Of a stretch of DNA of 64,000 bases, positions 1-8,566 are shown one piece after another. The DNA is taken from assembly GCF_000766865.1 (NCBI RefSeq), contig NZ_JNFA01000024.1, forward strand, positions 62,001-126,000, given 5' to 3'. Position 1 is the first letter of the stretch; each line of letters begins with the position of its first letter. The translations under genes were made by a program, and so were the position numbers. The notes under the pieces were generated by a model. It saw nothing but the letters and a program-made list of their open reading frames with translations. It did not search any database and was not told the DNA's origin. The stretch comes from Listeria booriae (GTDB taxonomy: Bacteria > Bacillota > Bacilli > Lactobacillales > Listeriaceae).

Positions 1-1318
1 CGGCTTTCTTTTCTTCTTCTTCTTTCACGCCGAACATAATGCTGACTTCAGAGGAGCCTTGGTTGATCATCTCGATGTTTACTTTTGCGTCGGAAAGGGC
101 TTTGGAGGCACGGGCGGTGATGCCGACATTGTGTTTCATTGCTTCGCCAACGACCATGACGAGCGCGATTTTATGTTCAATGACGACTTCATCGGATGAT
201 AACTCGTTTTTTAGGCGATCCAAAACGGTGTCTTCGGTATGGCGATCCATTTGATTTTCCCGAAGAATAATCGTTAAATCATCAATTCCAGACGGCATAT
301 GCTCATACGTCAAACCGGCATCTTCTAAAATTTCTAACACGCGACGACCAAAACCAATTTCGCGGTTCATCAAATATTTCGTAATGTAAATACTGCAGAA
401 ACCGCCATCACTTGCAATCCCAACAACCGGGCCGTTCGTTGTTTCACGGCGGTGAATCACGCGCGTTCCTGGTAATTCTGGACGATTCGTGTTTTTAATT
501 TGTACAGGAATGCCTGCTTGGAAGGCTGGAACAAGTGCTTCGTCATGGAAAACCGAGAAACCAGCGTAGGACAGCTCTCGCATTTCGCGGTAAGTCAGTT
601 CAATAATTTCATTCGGTTTATGTACAATGGCGGGATTGACCGCGTACACTGCATCGACATCCGTAAAATTCTCATATACCTCGGCTTTGACGCCATTAGC
701 AACGATCGCTCCCGTAATATCCGAACCACTGCGCGAAAACGTACTGATTTCTCCATCTTTCGTATAGCCAAAGAAGCCAGGAAAAACAACGATGCCATCA
801 CGTTCTTGCAAACGATACAAGTTCTCATAGCTTTCAGGCAAAACTTGCGCATTTCCAGGTTCATCGGTTACAAAAAGCCCGGCATCTCGCGGGTTTACAT
901 AGTGTGCTTCCGTTCCTTGACTGCGGAAAAATGCAGCGATTAGTTTGGCGTTGTTATCTTCACCACTTGCTTTAATCCGGTCCATGTAGCGATCAGGATT
1001 TGTTTTGTCAGAGCTAAGAAGTTCCCTGAAATCTCGCTCAATTCGTCCCATCACTTCATGACCAAGCCCGAGTTCATCGGCAATCGACGCGTAACGAGCT
1101 AACACGGCTTGCTCTAATTCTGTCGCCGTTTCGCCTAAAAGATGCTTCGCGCCACAGTCAATTAATAAATCCGTTACTTTTACATCTTCTGCAAAACGTT
1201 TCCCAGGAGCTGATACAACAACGAACTTTCGCTTCGGATCATCTACCACGATTTTGTATACTTTTTTGAGTTGCGTAGCCGAGGCCAGCGAACTTCCGCC
1301 GAATTTAATAACTTTCAT
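1..1318 (-). CDS. aspartate kinase (YclM/LysC-like), C-terminus cut by the window edge
   Basis: Phosphorylates L-aspartate in the first step of lysine, threonine, methionine and diaminopimelate synthesis; cytoplasmic. The minus-strand frame is open from ATG at 1318 to base 1 (about 439 residues) and begins MKVIKFGGSSLA, the amino-acid-kinase start with the KFGGSS motif. Further in are FSRSGSDITGAI, a substrate/nucleotide-binding region, and paired C-terminal ACT regulatory segments (GPVVGIASDGGFCSIYI, EMINQGSSEVSIMFGV). By memory it closely matches B. subtilis YclM, the aspartokinase III class. A shine-dalgarno AGGAG precedes the ATG and a good sigma-A promoter lies at 1357-1385. Which effector it senses cannot be read from the sequence. 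Confidence 0.93.
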   Translation of the reverse strand, partial: MKVIKFGGSSLASATQLKKVYKIVVDDPKRKFVVVSAPGKRFAEDVKVTDLLIDCGAKHLLGETATELEQAVLARYASIADELGLGHEVMGRIERDFRELLSSDKTNPDRYMDRIKASGEDNNAKLIAAFFRSQGTEAHYVNPRDAGLFVTDEPGNAQVLPESYENLYRLQERDGIVVFPGFFGYTKDGEISTFSRSGSDITGAIVANGVKAEVYENFTDVDAVYAVNPAIVHKPNEIIELTYREMRELSYAGFSVFHDEALVPAFQAGIPVQIKNTNRPELPGTRVIHRRETTNGPVVGIASDGGFCSIYITKYLMNREIGFGRRVLEILEDAGLTYEHMPSGIDDLTIILRENQMDRHTEDTVLDRLKNELSSDEVVIEHKIALVMVVGEAMKHNVGITARASKALSDAKVNIEMINQGSSEVSIMFGVKEEEEKKA

Positions 1319-1356
1319 ATCTCACACTCCTGTTAGGTTTTATTTTATATCTATCC

Positions 1357-1385
1357 ATTATGAACGTTTTTGCCAGAAAAGACAA
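1357..1385 (-). promoter_or_regulatory. sigma-A promoter of the aspartokinase gene
   Basis: On the minus strand, -35 TTGTCT (1385-1380) and -10 CATAAT (1362-1357) are separated by 17 bp, about 40 bp upstream of the ATG at 1318. Confidence 0.55.
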
Positions 1386-1420
1386 TATGTATTTAGAATA
1401 ATTGAAATAACCAGAATGAA

Positions 1421-1449
1421 GCATGAGATTCAATTTTAGATTCTCATGC
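1421..1449 (-). terminator. hairpin downstream of fbp
   Basis: GCATGAGA (1421-1428) pairs with TCTCATGC (1442-1449), just after the fbp stop. There is no strong T-run on either strand, so termination is probably weak. Confidence 0.4.
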
Positions 1450-1459
1450 TCCATCATAT

Positions 1460-3418
1460 TTAATGCTGTTCTTTAATCAGGCCTTGACGATACGCGCTCA
1501 GCAGGCATTTTAGTTCGTCAACTTGTTGTAAAAGTTCTTTTCCGATGTCTGTGTCGCGAACTAATTTGCGTTCGGTTTCGGTTTCGATGACTTGGCGTGT
1601 GGATAAAATATCGGTTTCTTGGGTGATGGCGTCTTCGGTGGATGTGAACGGTTGATGCGAGACGAGTTGTAAGCCGAATGAGTTGTAGAGGAGCGTATAG
1701 CCCGCCAGTCCTGTTGTTTTTTGATAGGCCGGAGAGAAGCCACCGTCGATTACGAGCATTTTGCCGTTTGCTTTGATTGGGCTTTCGCCTTTTCCTTCTT
1801 TGACAGGTGTGTGGCCATTTATGATATGACCGCTGCTATCTAAATCGAATTCCGCTAAAATTTTCTGGCATGTTTCTTCTTCGTTGCGTAGTCGGTAATA
1901 GGCGTTTTTTTGCTCGACGTGGGTTTCTTTGTCTGCTACAAAATAACGTTCAAACGTGGTCATTTCGCTTTTTCCAAATAAGGATGAGGCGGCTCCTGTC
2001 CATAAATACCAAACGATGTCTAGGGCGTATTTCTTTTCTGGGGTGCCGCTTGGTCGGAAATAGCCTTCGCGTGCGATTTGCTCGAATTGGTTTAACAAGG
2101 CGCGTCCGGCATATTTTTCTCCTTTTAACGTCATTTCCATAAAACTGCCATCTTCATTTAGCGGAATACAGCCATGGTATAGCAAATTGTTGTTGTACGT
2201 GAGGACCATGCTTCCTTTCGAATATAAAAAGGAGACATGACGCTGTAATTTCTCGCAATTTTTGAAAGAGGCGGTGAGTTTGTCGATAAGTTCTTTTTCA
2301 TCGGTTGTTAGTTCGTAAGGGTTCGCGGGATCGATGGTTGGGAAATGGGCATCTTTTAGCGGATAGGTTTTGCCTTTCATTGTCACAGTTCCGGCTTTAT
2401 AATCAATCATATCTAGCAAAAGTCGGTGTTCCATCTCAAATTCGGGGTGGCGCGCGATGATTTCTCCTTCGAGCTTGAACTGGATGACGGCAATCGCTTT
2501 ATGCATCCGCGCAATTTGGTTAATCTCCGTCGTGCTTTGCGGTGCTTGTTCATACTGTTGCGGCAAAAAGGCAGTACACGGATCGTCGCCGTAGTGCGCT
2601 TCGGCAAACAAGGCAAGCGGCCGGATTGAAATGCCATAACTATCTTCAATAATATCTAAATTCAAATACCTGCTGGAAATGCGGAGAACGTTCGCAAGGC
2701 AGACACGGGAACCACTCGCAGCACCCATCCAAAGCATGTCGTGGTTGCCCCACTGGAAATCAAGAGAATGATATGCCATCAATGTGTCCATAATTTTGTC
2801 AGGATAAGGGCCGCGGTCATAAACATCGCCAACGATATGTAAATGATCGACAACTAGGCGCTGAATAAGCCGAGCAAGCGCACCAATGAATTCAGCCGCG
2901 CGATCTAATGTAATAATACTTGTAATAATTTCCTGATAATAAAGCGATTTGTCCATCAAATGATGATTTTCATGCAGTAATTCTTGCAAAATATATTCAA
3001 AATCAGCAGGCATCGCTTTGCGAACTTTCGAACGGGTATACTTAGAAGAGACGTGAACGGCAAGCTCAATCAACTGAAAAAGCGTATTTCGATACCAAAA
3101 GTCCAAATTTTCTTCGGTTTCTAAGACGATATCCATTTTTTGTTCGGGATAATAAATCAGTGTTGCAAGTCCGTTTATTTCTGCGTCGGTTAGTCGGTCG
3201 CCGAACAGATCATGAATTTTGCGTTTGACAACACCAGAACCGTTGCGAATTACTTGTTCAAAAGCTTCATATTCGCCGTGCAAATCACTTAAAAAATGCT
3301 CGGTTCCTTTCGGTAAATTTAAAATAGCCTCAAGATTAATAATTTCCGTGGCAGTGCTGGCGATAGTAGGATAATTACGGGATAACAAACGTAAATACTT
3401 AAATTGGTCTGTATTCAT
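1460..3418 (-). CDS. fbp: fructose-1,6-bisphosphatase class III
   Basis: Hydrolyses fructose 1,6-bisphosphate to fructose 6-phosphate in gluconeogenesis; cytoplasmic. At 652 residues it has the usual length of the Firmicute-type class III enzyme. Metallophosphoesterase motifs are visible in order: [12 protein letters not shown] near residue 42 (D45, H47), [14 protein letters not shown] around residue 195, [11 protein letters not shown] around 223, and [16 protein letters not shown] near 535. The start is the ATG at 3418 behind AGGAGG. It is transcribed on its own from 3470-3498, divergently from the amidotransferase gene. L. monocytogenes lmo0830 is the ortholog by memory. Confidence 0.95.
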   Translation of the reverse strand: MNTDQFKYLRLLSRNYPTIASTATEIINLEAILNLPKGTEHFLSDLHGEYEAFEQVIRNGSGVVKRKIHDLFGDRLTDAEINGLATLIYYPEQKMDIVLETEENLDFWYRNTLFQLIELAVHVSSKYTRSKVRKAMPADFEYILQELLHENHHLMDKSLYYQEIITSIITLDRAAEFIGALARLIQRLVVDHLHIVGDVYDRGPYPDKIMDTLMAYHSLDFQWGNHDMLWMGAASGSRVCLANVLRISSRYLNLDIIEDSYGISIRPLALFAEAHYGDDPCTAFLPQQYEQAPQSTTEINQIARMHKAIAVIQFKLEGEIIARHPEFEMEHRLLLDMIDYKAGTVTMKGKTYPLKDAHFPTIDPANPYELTTDEKELIDKLTASFKNCEKLQRHVSFLYSKGSMVLTYNNNLLYHGCIPLNEDGSFMEMTLKGEKYAGRALLNQFEQIAREGYFRPSGTPEKKYALDIVWYLWTGAASSLFGKSEMTTFERYFVADKETHVEQKNAYYRLRNEEETCQKILAEFDLDSSGHIINGHTPVKEGKGESPIKANGKMLVIDGGFSPAYQKTTGLAGYTLLYNSFGLQLVSHQPFTSTEDAITQETDILSTRQVIETETERKLVRDTDIGKELLQQVDELKCLLSAYRQGLIKEQH

Positions 3419-3469
3419 AAATATAATTCCTCCTTTTATAAAGCCAAATATTTTTAATTGGTATGGTTT

Positions 3470-3498
3470 ATTATAAAGAAGCGGGTACGAATTCGCAA
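3470..3498 (-). promoter_or_regulatory. sigma-A promoter of fbp
   Basis: On the minus strand, -35 TTGCGA (3498-3493), a 17-bp spacer and a perfect -10 TATAAT (3475-3470), 50 bp upstream of the fbp ATG. Confidence 0.65.
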
Positions 3499-3591
3499 GG
3501 CAGATGATTCGAATTTTGAAAAAGGGTTATGTACTATAAGGTAGGTAGCTCAAACTTGGAGACAGTCAAAGTAGAGAGGATGCGGTAAATC

Positions 3592-4320
3592 ATGTCAGCA
3601 ATTATTGGGATTTCTGGAACGCTTCGTAGTATGGAGTTTCCACAAAATATTTTCGAACCACGGGCAACTGTGAATGATACGTATGTGAAGGCGATTGCGA
3701 AGGCTGGTGGAGCTCCGCTTATCTTGCCGGTAACAGCGACGGCATATGCAGAGGAGATTGTAAGTCGTATTGACGGACTGGTGTTGACGGGGGGCGATGA
3801 TATTTCGCCGTTCTTATATGGCGAGGAGCCACTGGCGCAACTTAGCTCGACGTTGCCAGAACGTGATTTGTACGAGATGGCGTTATTAAAAGCGACTTTA
3901 GCGCAAAACAAACCGGTACTCGCGATTTGTCGTGGGGTGCAATTAATGAACGTGGCGTTTGGCGGGACGTTATATCAAGATATTAGTTACGCGCCCAATA
4001 TTGAACGCCAACATTTGCAACGCACAGATCCGGTTTTTCCGATTCATTCGATTACGACCCAACCAGAATCTGAATTACACGCGATTTTTGGCGAAAAAGC
4101 AATGGTGAATTCGTTGCATCATCAAGTCATTCGCGATGTGGCTGACGGGTTTCAGGCAACAGCTTGGGCGTCAGACGGTGTCATTGAAGGGATGGAACGA
4201 GAAGGCGATTTATTCGTTGTCGGCGTGCAATGGCATCCTGAAATTATGGTGAAACAAGACGACGAAATGTGCCCGTTATTTGAAACATTCGTTCAAAAGG
4301 TTGCTAAAAATAATAAATAA
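3592..4320 (+). CDS. gamma-glutamyl-GABA hydrolase family protein (peptidase C26, PuuD-like)
   Basis: Class I glutamine amidotransferase-like hydrolase of 242 residues filling the whole ORF. The nucleophile elbow is AICRGVQLMN with Cys113, preceded by LVLTGGDDISPFLYG; the catalytic His215 and Glu217 lie in GVQWHPE near the C-terminus. Family members hydrolyse gamma-glutamyl amides such as gamma-glutamyl-GABA in putrescine breakdown, but no other polyamine genes sit nearby, so the real substrate is unknown. It starts at the ATG behind AGAGGA, is divergent from fbp, and ends before a hairpin terminator at 4323-4374. Confidence 0.85.
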   Translation: MSAIIGISGTLRSMEFPQNIFEPRATVNDTYVKAIAKAGGAPLILPVTATAYAEEIVSRIDGLVLTGGDDISPFLYGEEPLAQLSSTLPERDLYEMALLKATLAQNKPVLAICRGVQLMNVAFGGTLYQDISYAPNIERQHLQRTDPVFPIHSITTQPESELHAIFGEKAMVNSLHHQVIRDVADGFQATAWASDGVIEGMEREGDLFVVGVQWHPEIMVKQDDEMCPLFETFVQKVAKNNK

Positions 4321-4322
4321 GA

Positions 4323-4374
4323 CAAAAGCTGTATGTGTGTCGCGAAATAAAAGTGATGCATGATACAGCTTTTG
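4323..4374 (+). terminator. terminator after the C26 hydrolase gene
   Basis: A 12-bp perfect stem, CAAAAGCTGTAT (4323-4334) with ATACAGCTTTTG (4363-4374), has a 28-nt loop. The T-run is short, so strength is uncertain. Confidence 0.55.
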
Positions 4375-4392
4375 ACGTAGCTACTCTAAAAC

Positions 4393-4421
4393 ATGAAATT
4401 CAGCCTAGAATCTGGTACAAT
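4393..4421 (+). promoter_or_regulatory. promoter of the psiE-like gene
   Basis: Extended -10 TGGTACAAT (TACAAT 4416-4421) with a -35 ATGAAA (4393-4398) at 17-bp spacing, just upstream of the AAGGAG/GTG start. Confidence 0.45.
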
Positions 4422-4447
4422 AAAGAACACCTGAAAGGAGATGCAAC

Positions 4448-4861
4448 GTGAATTTTATTAAGAAATGGTCGGATAAGACACCGAAAATATTACAAGCTGT
4501 ATTGAATGTAGCGTTGATTCTTGTTGCAATAACATTGGTTATTTCGATGTTTAAAGAAACGTGGGAGATTTTCCATAGTGTGTTTTATGACACTTCGGAG
4601 AACTTTTATCAAATAACAGAAGAAATTCTTGTTTTCTTTCTTTATTTTGAATTTTTGGCGTTGATTATTAAATATTTTGAGAAGGGATATCATTTCCCGT
4701 TACGTTATTTTATTTATATTGGGATTACGGCGATTGTGCGCTATATCATCATTGATCATAAGAGCGCGATGACGACACTGCTTTTATCAGGAGCGATTCT
4801 GGTACTACTCTTGTCATTGCTCGTTGCTAATACGAAAACGGTGAGACGTGATTTGAATTAG
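4448..4861 (+). CDS. PsiE family membrane protein
   Basis: Small integral membrane protein of 137 residues resembling the phosphate-starvation-inducible PsiE family, whose biochemical role is not established. Four hydrophobic segments lie near residues 18-35, 59-77, 82-101 and 106-127, with a basic C-terminal tail (KTVRRDLN). It begins with GTG seven bases after AAGGAG. It is followed 16 bp later by the SDR gene, so the three genes psiE-like, SDR and osmC-like may be one transcript. Family call is from the pattern of segments and recognisable sequence, not from a search. Confidence 0.75.
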   Translation: MNFIKKWSDKTPKILQAVLNVALILVAITLVISMFKETWEIFHSVFYDTSENFYQITEEILVFFLYFEFLALIIKYFEKGYHFPLRYFIYIGITAIVRYIIIDHKSAMTTLLLSGAILVLLLSLLVANTKTVRRDLN

Positions 4862-4877
4862 TAGAGGAGGAAGTGAA

Positions 4878-5480
4878 ATGAAAATAGTTGTCGTTGGTGC
4901 GACGGGAACCATTGGTAAGGCGGTAGTTGGTAAACTTACGGATGCGGGGCATACGATTGTGACGGCGAGTAGAAAAGGTGCAGATGTCACGCTTGATATG
5001 ACCTCACCAGAAAGCATTCGCGCGATGTACGAGGAATTGGGGCACATCGATGCGCTAGTTGTCGCGGCAGGTGCGGCTTATTTTGGACCATTGGAAACGA
5101 TGACGCCAGAGCAGAATCAACAATCCATCGACGGCAAGTTAAAAGGTCAGATGAATCTTGTTCTGCTTGGTTTGGATTATGTGAACGATGGCGGCAGTTT
5201 TACGCTAGTGACAGGGATTATGATGGATGACCCGATTAAACAGGGGGCTTCTGCTGCGATGGTCAATGGCGGAATTCGTGCTTTTGTAAAATCAGCGGCA
5301 ATCGAAATGCCTCGAGGAATTCGAATCAATAGTGTGAGCCCGAACGTTTTGGAGGAATCTTGGGAGAAATACAAAGACTTTTTCGTAGGTTTCAACCCAG
5401 TGCCCGCAGAAAAAGTGGCCCAAGCATTTGTGAAAAGCGTATCTGGCGGTCAAACAGGTCAGAATTATGAAGTATATTAG
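4878..5480 (+). CDS. short SDR-fold protein of the Lin1944-like type, lacking catalytic residues
   Basis: A 200-residue Rossmann protein starting MKIVVVGATGTIGKAVV, which carries the glycine-rich NAD(P)-binding motif GATGTIG. Where a classical short-chain dehydrogenase has the catalytic YxxxK, this protein reads ASAAMVNGGIRAF, so both Tyr and Lys are absent. I recall a subgroup named after L. innocua Lin1944 with the same property and unknown function. Start ATG follows AGAGGAGG. The osmC-like gene begins 13 bp downstream, so they are probably co-expressed. It may be a ligand-binding or NAD(P)-sensing protein, or use a different chemistry. Confidence 0.8.
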   Translation: MKIVVVGATGTIGKAVVGKLTDAGHTIVTASRKGADVTLDMTSPESIRAMYEELGHIDALVVAAGAAYFGPLETMTPEQNQQSIDGKLKGQMNLVLLGLDYVNDGGSFTLVTGIMMDDPIKQGASAAMVNGGIRAFVKSAAIEMPRGIRINSVSPNVLEESWEKYKDFFVGFNPVPAEKVAQAFVKSVSGGQTGQNYEVY

Positions 5481-5493
5481 GAGGAATAAATAA

Positions 5494-5871
5494 ATGGATT
5501 TAGTTAGAGGTACGAATGGTTTTGAAGTGATTCACGAAAATGGTAATTGGCAATTAAATCGCGACACAGGTTTTTCACCAACACAAGCAACGGTCGCGGC
5601 AGTCGCAGCATGTAGCGGTTATGTTTACGACACAATTTTGGAAAAGAAACGCATTGCATATACAATCGAAGGTATAAACGTGACATTCGAACAAGACCAA
5701 GAAGCAGTCATCCACGTTCTGAAAAAAATCGAGGTAACATTCACTTTAAAAGTAGCCCAAGAAGACCGTGAAAAAGCAGAGAAGGCATTGCATCTCGTGA
5801 AGAAATCATGTCCAGTAGCGATGTCTCTTGATCCGAAAATCGAGATCATCGAGAAAGTTGTGTTTTCTTAA
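5494..5871 (+). CDS. OsmC family protein
   Basis: Small (125 residues) OsmC/Ohr-fold protein. The two conserved cysteines are present: Cys40 in AVAACSGYVYD and Cys106 in KKSCPVAMSL. In Ohr/OsmC enzymes this pair reduces organic hydroperoxides using dithiol partners, so a thiol peroxidase role in the cytoplasm is likely; YhfA-type OsmC proteins have no proven activity and cannot be excluded. The start ATG follows GGAGGAAT. It is the second gene of a tight pair with the SDR-fold gene, which hints at a shared redox-stress role. Confidence 0.85.
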   Translation: MDLVRGTNGFEVIHENGNWQLNRDTGFSPTQATVAAVAACSGYVYDTILEKKRIAYTIEGINVTFEQDQEAVIHVLKKIEVTFTLKVAQEDREKAEKALHLVKKSCPVAMSLDPKIEIIEKVVFS

Positions 5872-6004
5872 ATAAAGACGCAAGAACGATAAAAAATCAA
5901 ACCACAGGCCTAGGCAATTTATGCCGTATTGGTGCATAATGAAGTATAGTTATAAACGAGCGGCAAAAAACCAAAAAGAAAAACAATTCTTTTCACTAAA
6001 TTTT

Positions 6005-6013
6005 TGTTATAAT
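6005..6013 (+). promoter_or_regulatory. extended -10 promoter upstream of lafA
   Basis: TGTTATAAT, a consensus extended -10 (TATAAT at 6008-6013). No convincing -35 is present at 16-18 bp. Confidence 0.45.
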
Positions 6014-6082
6014 AAGGATGAATGAATTTTTGCTAAGATAAAATAGCTTTATATAAGCAAAAACCTGTCCGTGCTTCCAAAC

Positions 6083-6207
6083 CCCAGCGTGTCGACCAAT
6101 GCCTAGTTTCTAGGCAAAAGCGAGTACCGAAGCGGAGCGTACTTGAGTACGTGAGCATCGGAACGGAGCTTTTAACGACGAAAATGGGCGTTGGTCGACA
6201 CGCTGGG
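6083..6207. repeat. structured palindromic repeat, copy 1
   Basis: Arms at 6083-6103 and 6187-6207 are complementary over 21 positions apart from one G.U-type pair. Both carry the core GCGTGTCGAC or its complement. Directly inside the left arm is a second perfect hairpin, TGCCTAG-TTT-CTAGGCA (6100-6116), and further in CGTACT/AGTACG. A related copy lies at 51632-51761 and shares the 25 bp left of the arm, but its interior is different. It is not an obvious terminator because no T-run follows. Confidence 0.7.
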
Positions 6208-6261
6208 CTATAGCAAAGGCACGATGGTAACGTATCATGGTGTGGAGGGAAGGCGAAAACA

Positions 6262-7545
6262 GTGAACATAGGTATTTTTACAGATACTTTTTTTCCGCAA
6301 ATTAGCGGTGTTGCAACATCAATTAAAACGATGGAAAAAGAGTTAACAAAACGAGGACACAATGTATATATATTTACGACCTCAGATCCACAGGCTGACT
6401 TGGTGGCGGAAGAAGGCAAGGTATTCCGTTTCTCAAGCATTCCGTTTGTGTTTTTTCCTGAACGGCGAATCGCGATTGCAGGAACACAGAAAGTGGCGCA
6501 TTTGATTAAGCGATTGGAGATTGATGTCATTCATACCCATACGGAATTTTCGATGGGGCTAATTGGAAAGAAAATGGCGAAGAAATTCCATCTTCCTGTT
6601 TTGCATACGTACCACACGATGTATGAGGATTACTTGCACTATATCGGCAAAGGGAAATTGATTACGCAAGGTGTTGTACAGCGGCTTAGTCGGGCTTTTT
6701 GCGAATCGATGGACACCGTTATTGTACCGACAGAGAAGGTGCAGTCTTCTTTACGCCGTTACGGGGTGACAAATCATATCCGGATTATCCCAACTGGAAC
6801 GGAATTCAAGTCCTTCCAAGCAGATCGTTTTAGCAAACAAGAAGTAGCCGAAACAAAGGCGCAGCTTGGCATTGCTGAGACGGATAAAGTGATTGTATCG
6901 ATTGGTCGTGTTGCCCAAGAAAAAGGCATTGATATTATTGTACGCGCGTTTCCAAGTGTTTTGGAGCGGGTGCCGAATGCGAAACTGCTTATCGTGGGCG
7001 ATGGTCCAGCACGCAAAGATTTGGAGGAATTGGCGTTTACAGAAGGCGTTTCAAAATCGGTTATCTTTGCGGGGGAACAAGATTGGGAAACGATTGGTCG
7101 TTTTTATCGGTTAGGACAGGTGTTTGTGAGTGCTTCGACATCGGAGACACAAGGCATGACATACATTGAGGCAATGGCTTCGGGTATTCCAGTCATCGCA
7201 AAAGCAGATCGTAGTAATGAGGATTTGATTTTGGATCGGCAAACGGGGCGTCGTTTTACGTCGGATTGGGAGTTGCCAGCGATGGTAGTCGATCTGTTGG
7301 AGCAGCCGGAAGTGGCCCGCGAATTAGTAAGCAATGCGTATCAACATATTGAGAAATTTTCAGCGGAGCAGTTTGGTGCGAATATTGAGCAATTGTATTC
7401 GGAAACGTGCGTGAATTATGGTTGGACAGAAGAGCGGATGTATGGCAGATTGGATCGTGAATATCCAATGAGCAATTACGTGTTAAGCATCCCGACGGAA
7501 GTACTTCAAAAACGTGATAAGAAAGTGAGAAAATACCATGAATAG
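6262..7545 (+). CDS. lafA: LafA-like diacylglycerol glucosyltransferase (GT4)
   Basis: First glycosyltransferase of the lipoteichoic-acid glycolipid anchor: in L. monocytogenes LafA adds glucose from UDP-glucose to diacylglycerol on the inner membrane face. The 427-residue GT4 protein begins MNIGIFTDTFFPQISGVA, has HTHTEFSMGLIG at 91-102, the nucleotide-sugar side SIGRVAQEKG at 213-222, and the EX7E motif E295/E303. It starts with GTG behind a GGAGGGAAGG tract. The last 8 bp overlap lafB, so translation is coupled. The order LafA, LafB, flippase-like protein matches lmo2555-lmo2553 as I recall it. The repeat at 6083-6207 sits 54 bp upstream. Confidence 0.88.
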   Translation: MNIGIFTDTFFPQISGVATSIKTMEKELTKRGHNVYIFTTSDPQADLVAEEGKVFRFSSIPFVFFPERRIAIAGTQKVAHLIKRLEIDVIHTHTEFSMGLIGKKMAKKFHLPVLHTYHTMYEDYLHYIGKGKLITQGVVQRLSRAFCESMDTVIVPTEKVQSSLRRYGVTNHIRIIPTGTEFKSFQADRFSKQEVAETKAQLGIAETDKVIVSIGRVAQEKGIDIIVRAFPSVLERVPNAKLLIVGDGPARKDLEELAFTEGVSKSVIFAGEQDWETIGRFYRLGQVFVSASTSETQGMTYIEAMASGIPVIAKADRSNEDLILDRQTGRRFTSDWELPAMVVDLLEQPEVARELVSNAYQHIEKFSAEQFGANIEQLYSETCVNYGWTEERMYGRLDREYPMSNYVLSIPTEVLQKRDKKVRKYHE

Positions 7546-8560
7546 AATTACGATGCTATCCTCTGCGGAGAAAGTGAAAGGCCAGGGGGTAGCTTCTGCT
7601 TATAGAGAATTAGTGAATTTAATGACGACGCATCATGCGGATAAGTACGATATTGCTATCAATACATATCGCGAGTCGGAGATTACGCATTACCACACGA
7701 TTGATTTTCCGTTCTTTTTATCGACGTTTGCGAAGAAGAAACGCGGCGTGAAGGTTGGTTATGTCCATTTCTTGCCGGAGACGTTGGATGAGAGTTTGGA
7801 ACTTCCTTGGATTGCGAAGAAGGTTTTTTATAAGTATGTGATCTGGTTTTATAAGCGGATGGACGTGCTTGTAGTGGTGAATCCGTCGTTTATTCCACAA
7901 CTGGTGGCGTACGGAATTCCAGAGGAGAAAATTAAATACATACCGAATTTTGTGTCGGCAAAAACGTTTTATCCGATGGCGACAGATGAGAAAAAAGCGC
8001 TGCGCAAAGCTCACGGCATAGAGGAAGATGCGTTTATTGCGATCGGTGTTGGGCAAGTGCAACATCGTAAAGGCGTGCTTGATTTTATTGATGTGGCGAA
8101 ACAGTTACCTGACATGCAATTCATTTGGGCTGGCGGCTTTTCTTTTGGTAAAATTACGGCGGGTTATAAGGAATTGAAGGAGATTTATGACCATCCACCG
8201 GCCAATGTGACATTCCCAGGTATCGTAGAGCGCGCGGATATGAATACGTATTATAATATGGCAGATGTGCTGTTTTTACCGTCTTTTAATGAGCTGTTTC
8301 CGATGGCGATTTTAGAAGGGATGAGTAGCGGGCTTCCTGTGTTGTTGCGTGATTTGGAACTGTACGAAGGCATTCTTGCGGGAAATTATTTGCAAGCGTC
8401 TGACGTGGCAGGCTTTAAGGCACAATTGGAGCGGATGGCAACAGATCATGCTTATTTACAAGACGCCAAAGAGGCAGCCGAGAAGGGTGCAGCCTATTAT
8501 TCGGAAGCTAGACTAATCGGGTTATGGCAACAGTTTTATGATGGGCTTTTGAAAGGATAG
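7538..8560 (+). CDS. lafB: LafB-like glycolipid galactosyltransferase (GT4)
   Basis: Second enzyme of LTA glycolipid-anchor synthesis; in L. monocytogenes LafB adds galactose to the LafA product. The 340-residue protein starts MNRITMLSSAEKVKGQGVAS, has the GT4 C-terminal half with GVGQVQHRKGVLDF at 170-183, and EX7E at E252/E260 (NELFPMAILE). The ATG lies inside the end of lafA (8-bp overlap), and the next gene begins 6 bp after the stop. The sugar specificity is taken from the operon arrangement and family, not from the residues themselves. Confidence 0.87.
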   Translation: MNRITMLSSAEKVKGQGVASAYRELVNLMTTHHADKYDIAINTYRESEITHYHTIDFPFFLSTFAKKKRGVKVGYVHFLPETLDESLELPWIAKKVFYKYVIWFYKRMDVLVVVNPSFIPQLVAYGIPEEKIKYIPNFVSAKTFYPMATDEKKALRKAHGIEEDAFIAIGVGQVQHRKGVLDFIDVAKQLPDMQFIWAGGFSFGKITAGYKELKEIYDHPPANVTFPGIVERADMNTYYNMADVLFLPSFNELFPMAILEGMSSGLPVLLRDLELYEGILAGNYLQASDVAGFKAQLERMATDHAYLQDAKEAAEKGAAYYSEARLIGLWQQFYDGLLKG

Positions 8561-8566
8561 AGGACA

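Larger units (their letters stand above)
5872..6261 (+). other. 390-bp intergenic region holding a structured repeat and the lafA leader
   Basis: No credible ORF. It contains a GGCA/TGCC mini-hairpin near 5918-5930, an extended -10 at 6005-6013, the structured repeat at 6083-6207, and the lafA ribosome-binding region at 6244-6253. If the 6005-6013 promoter is used, the lafA mRNA carries about 240 nt of leader that includes the whole repeat. Confidence 0.6.

Noticed and set aside
500-943. Plus-strand ORF of 147 codons over the aspartokinase gene
   Set aside because: It is a shadow of the conserved minus-strand enzyme; no ribosome site and no sensible protein features.
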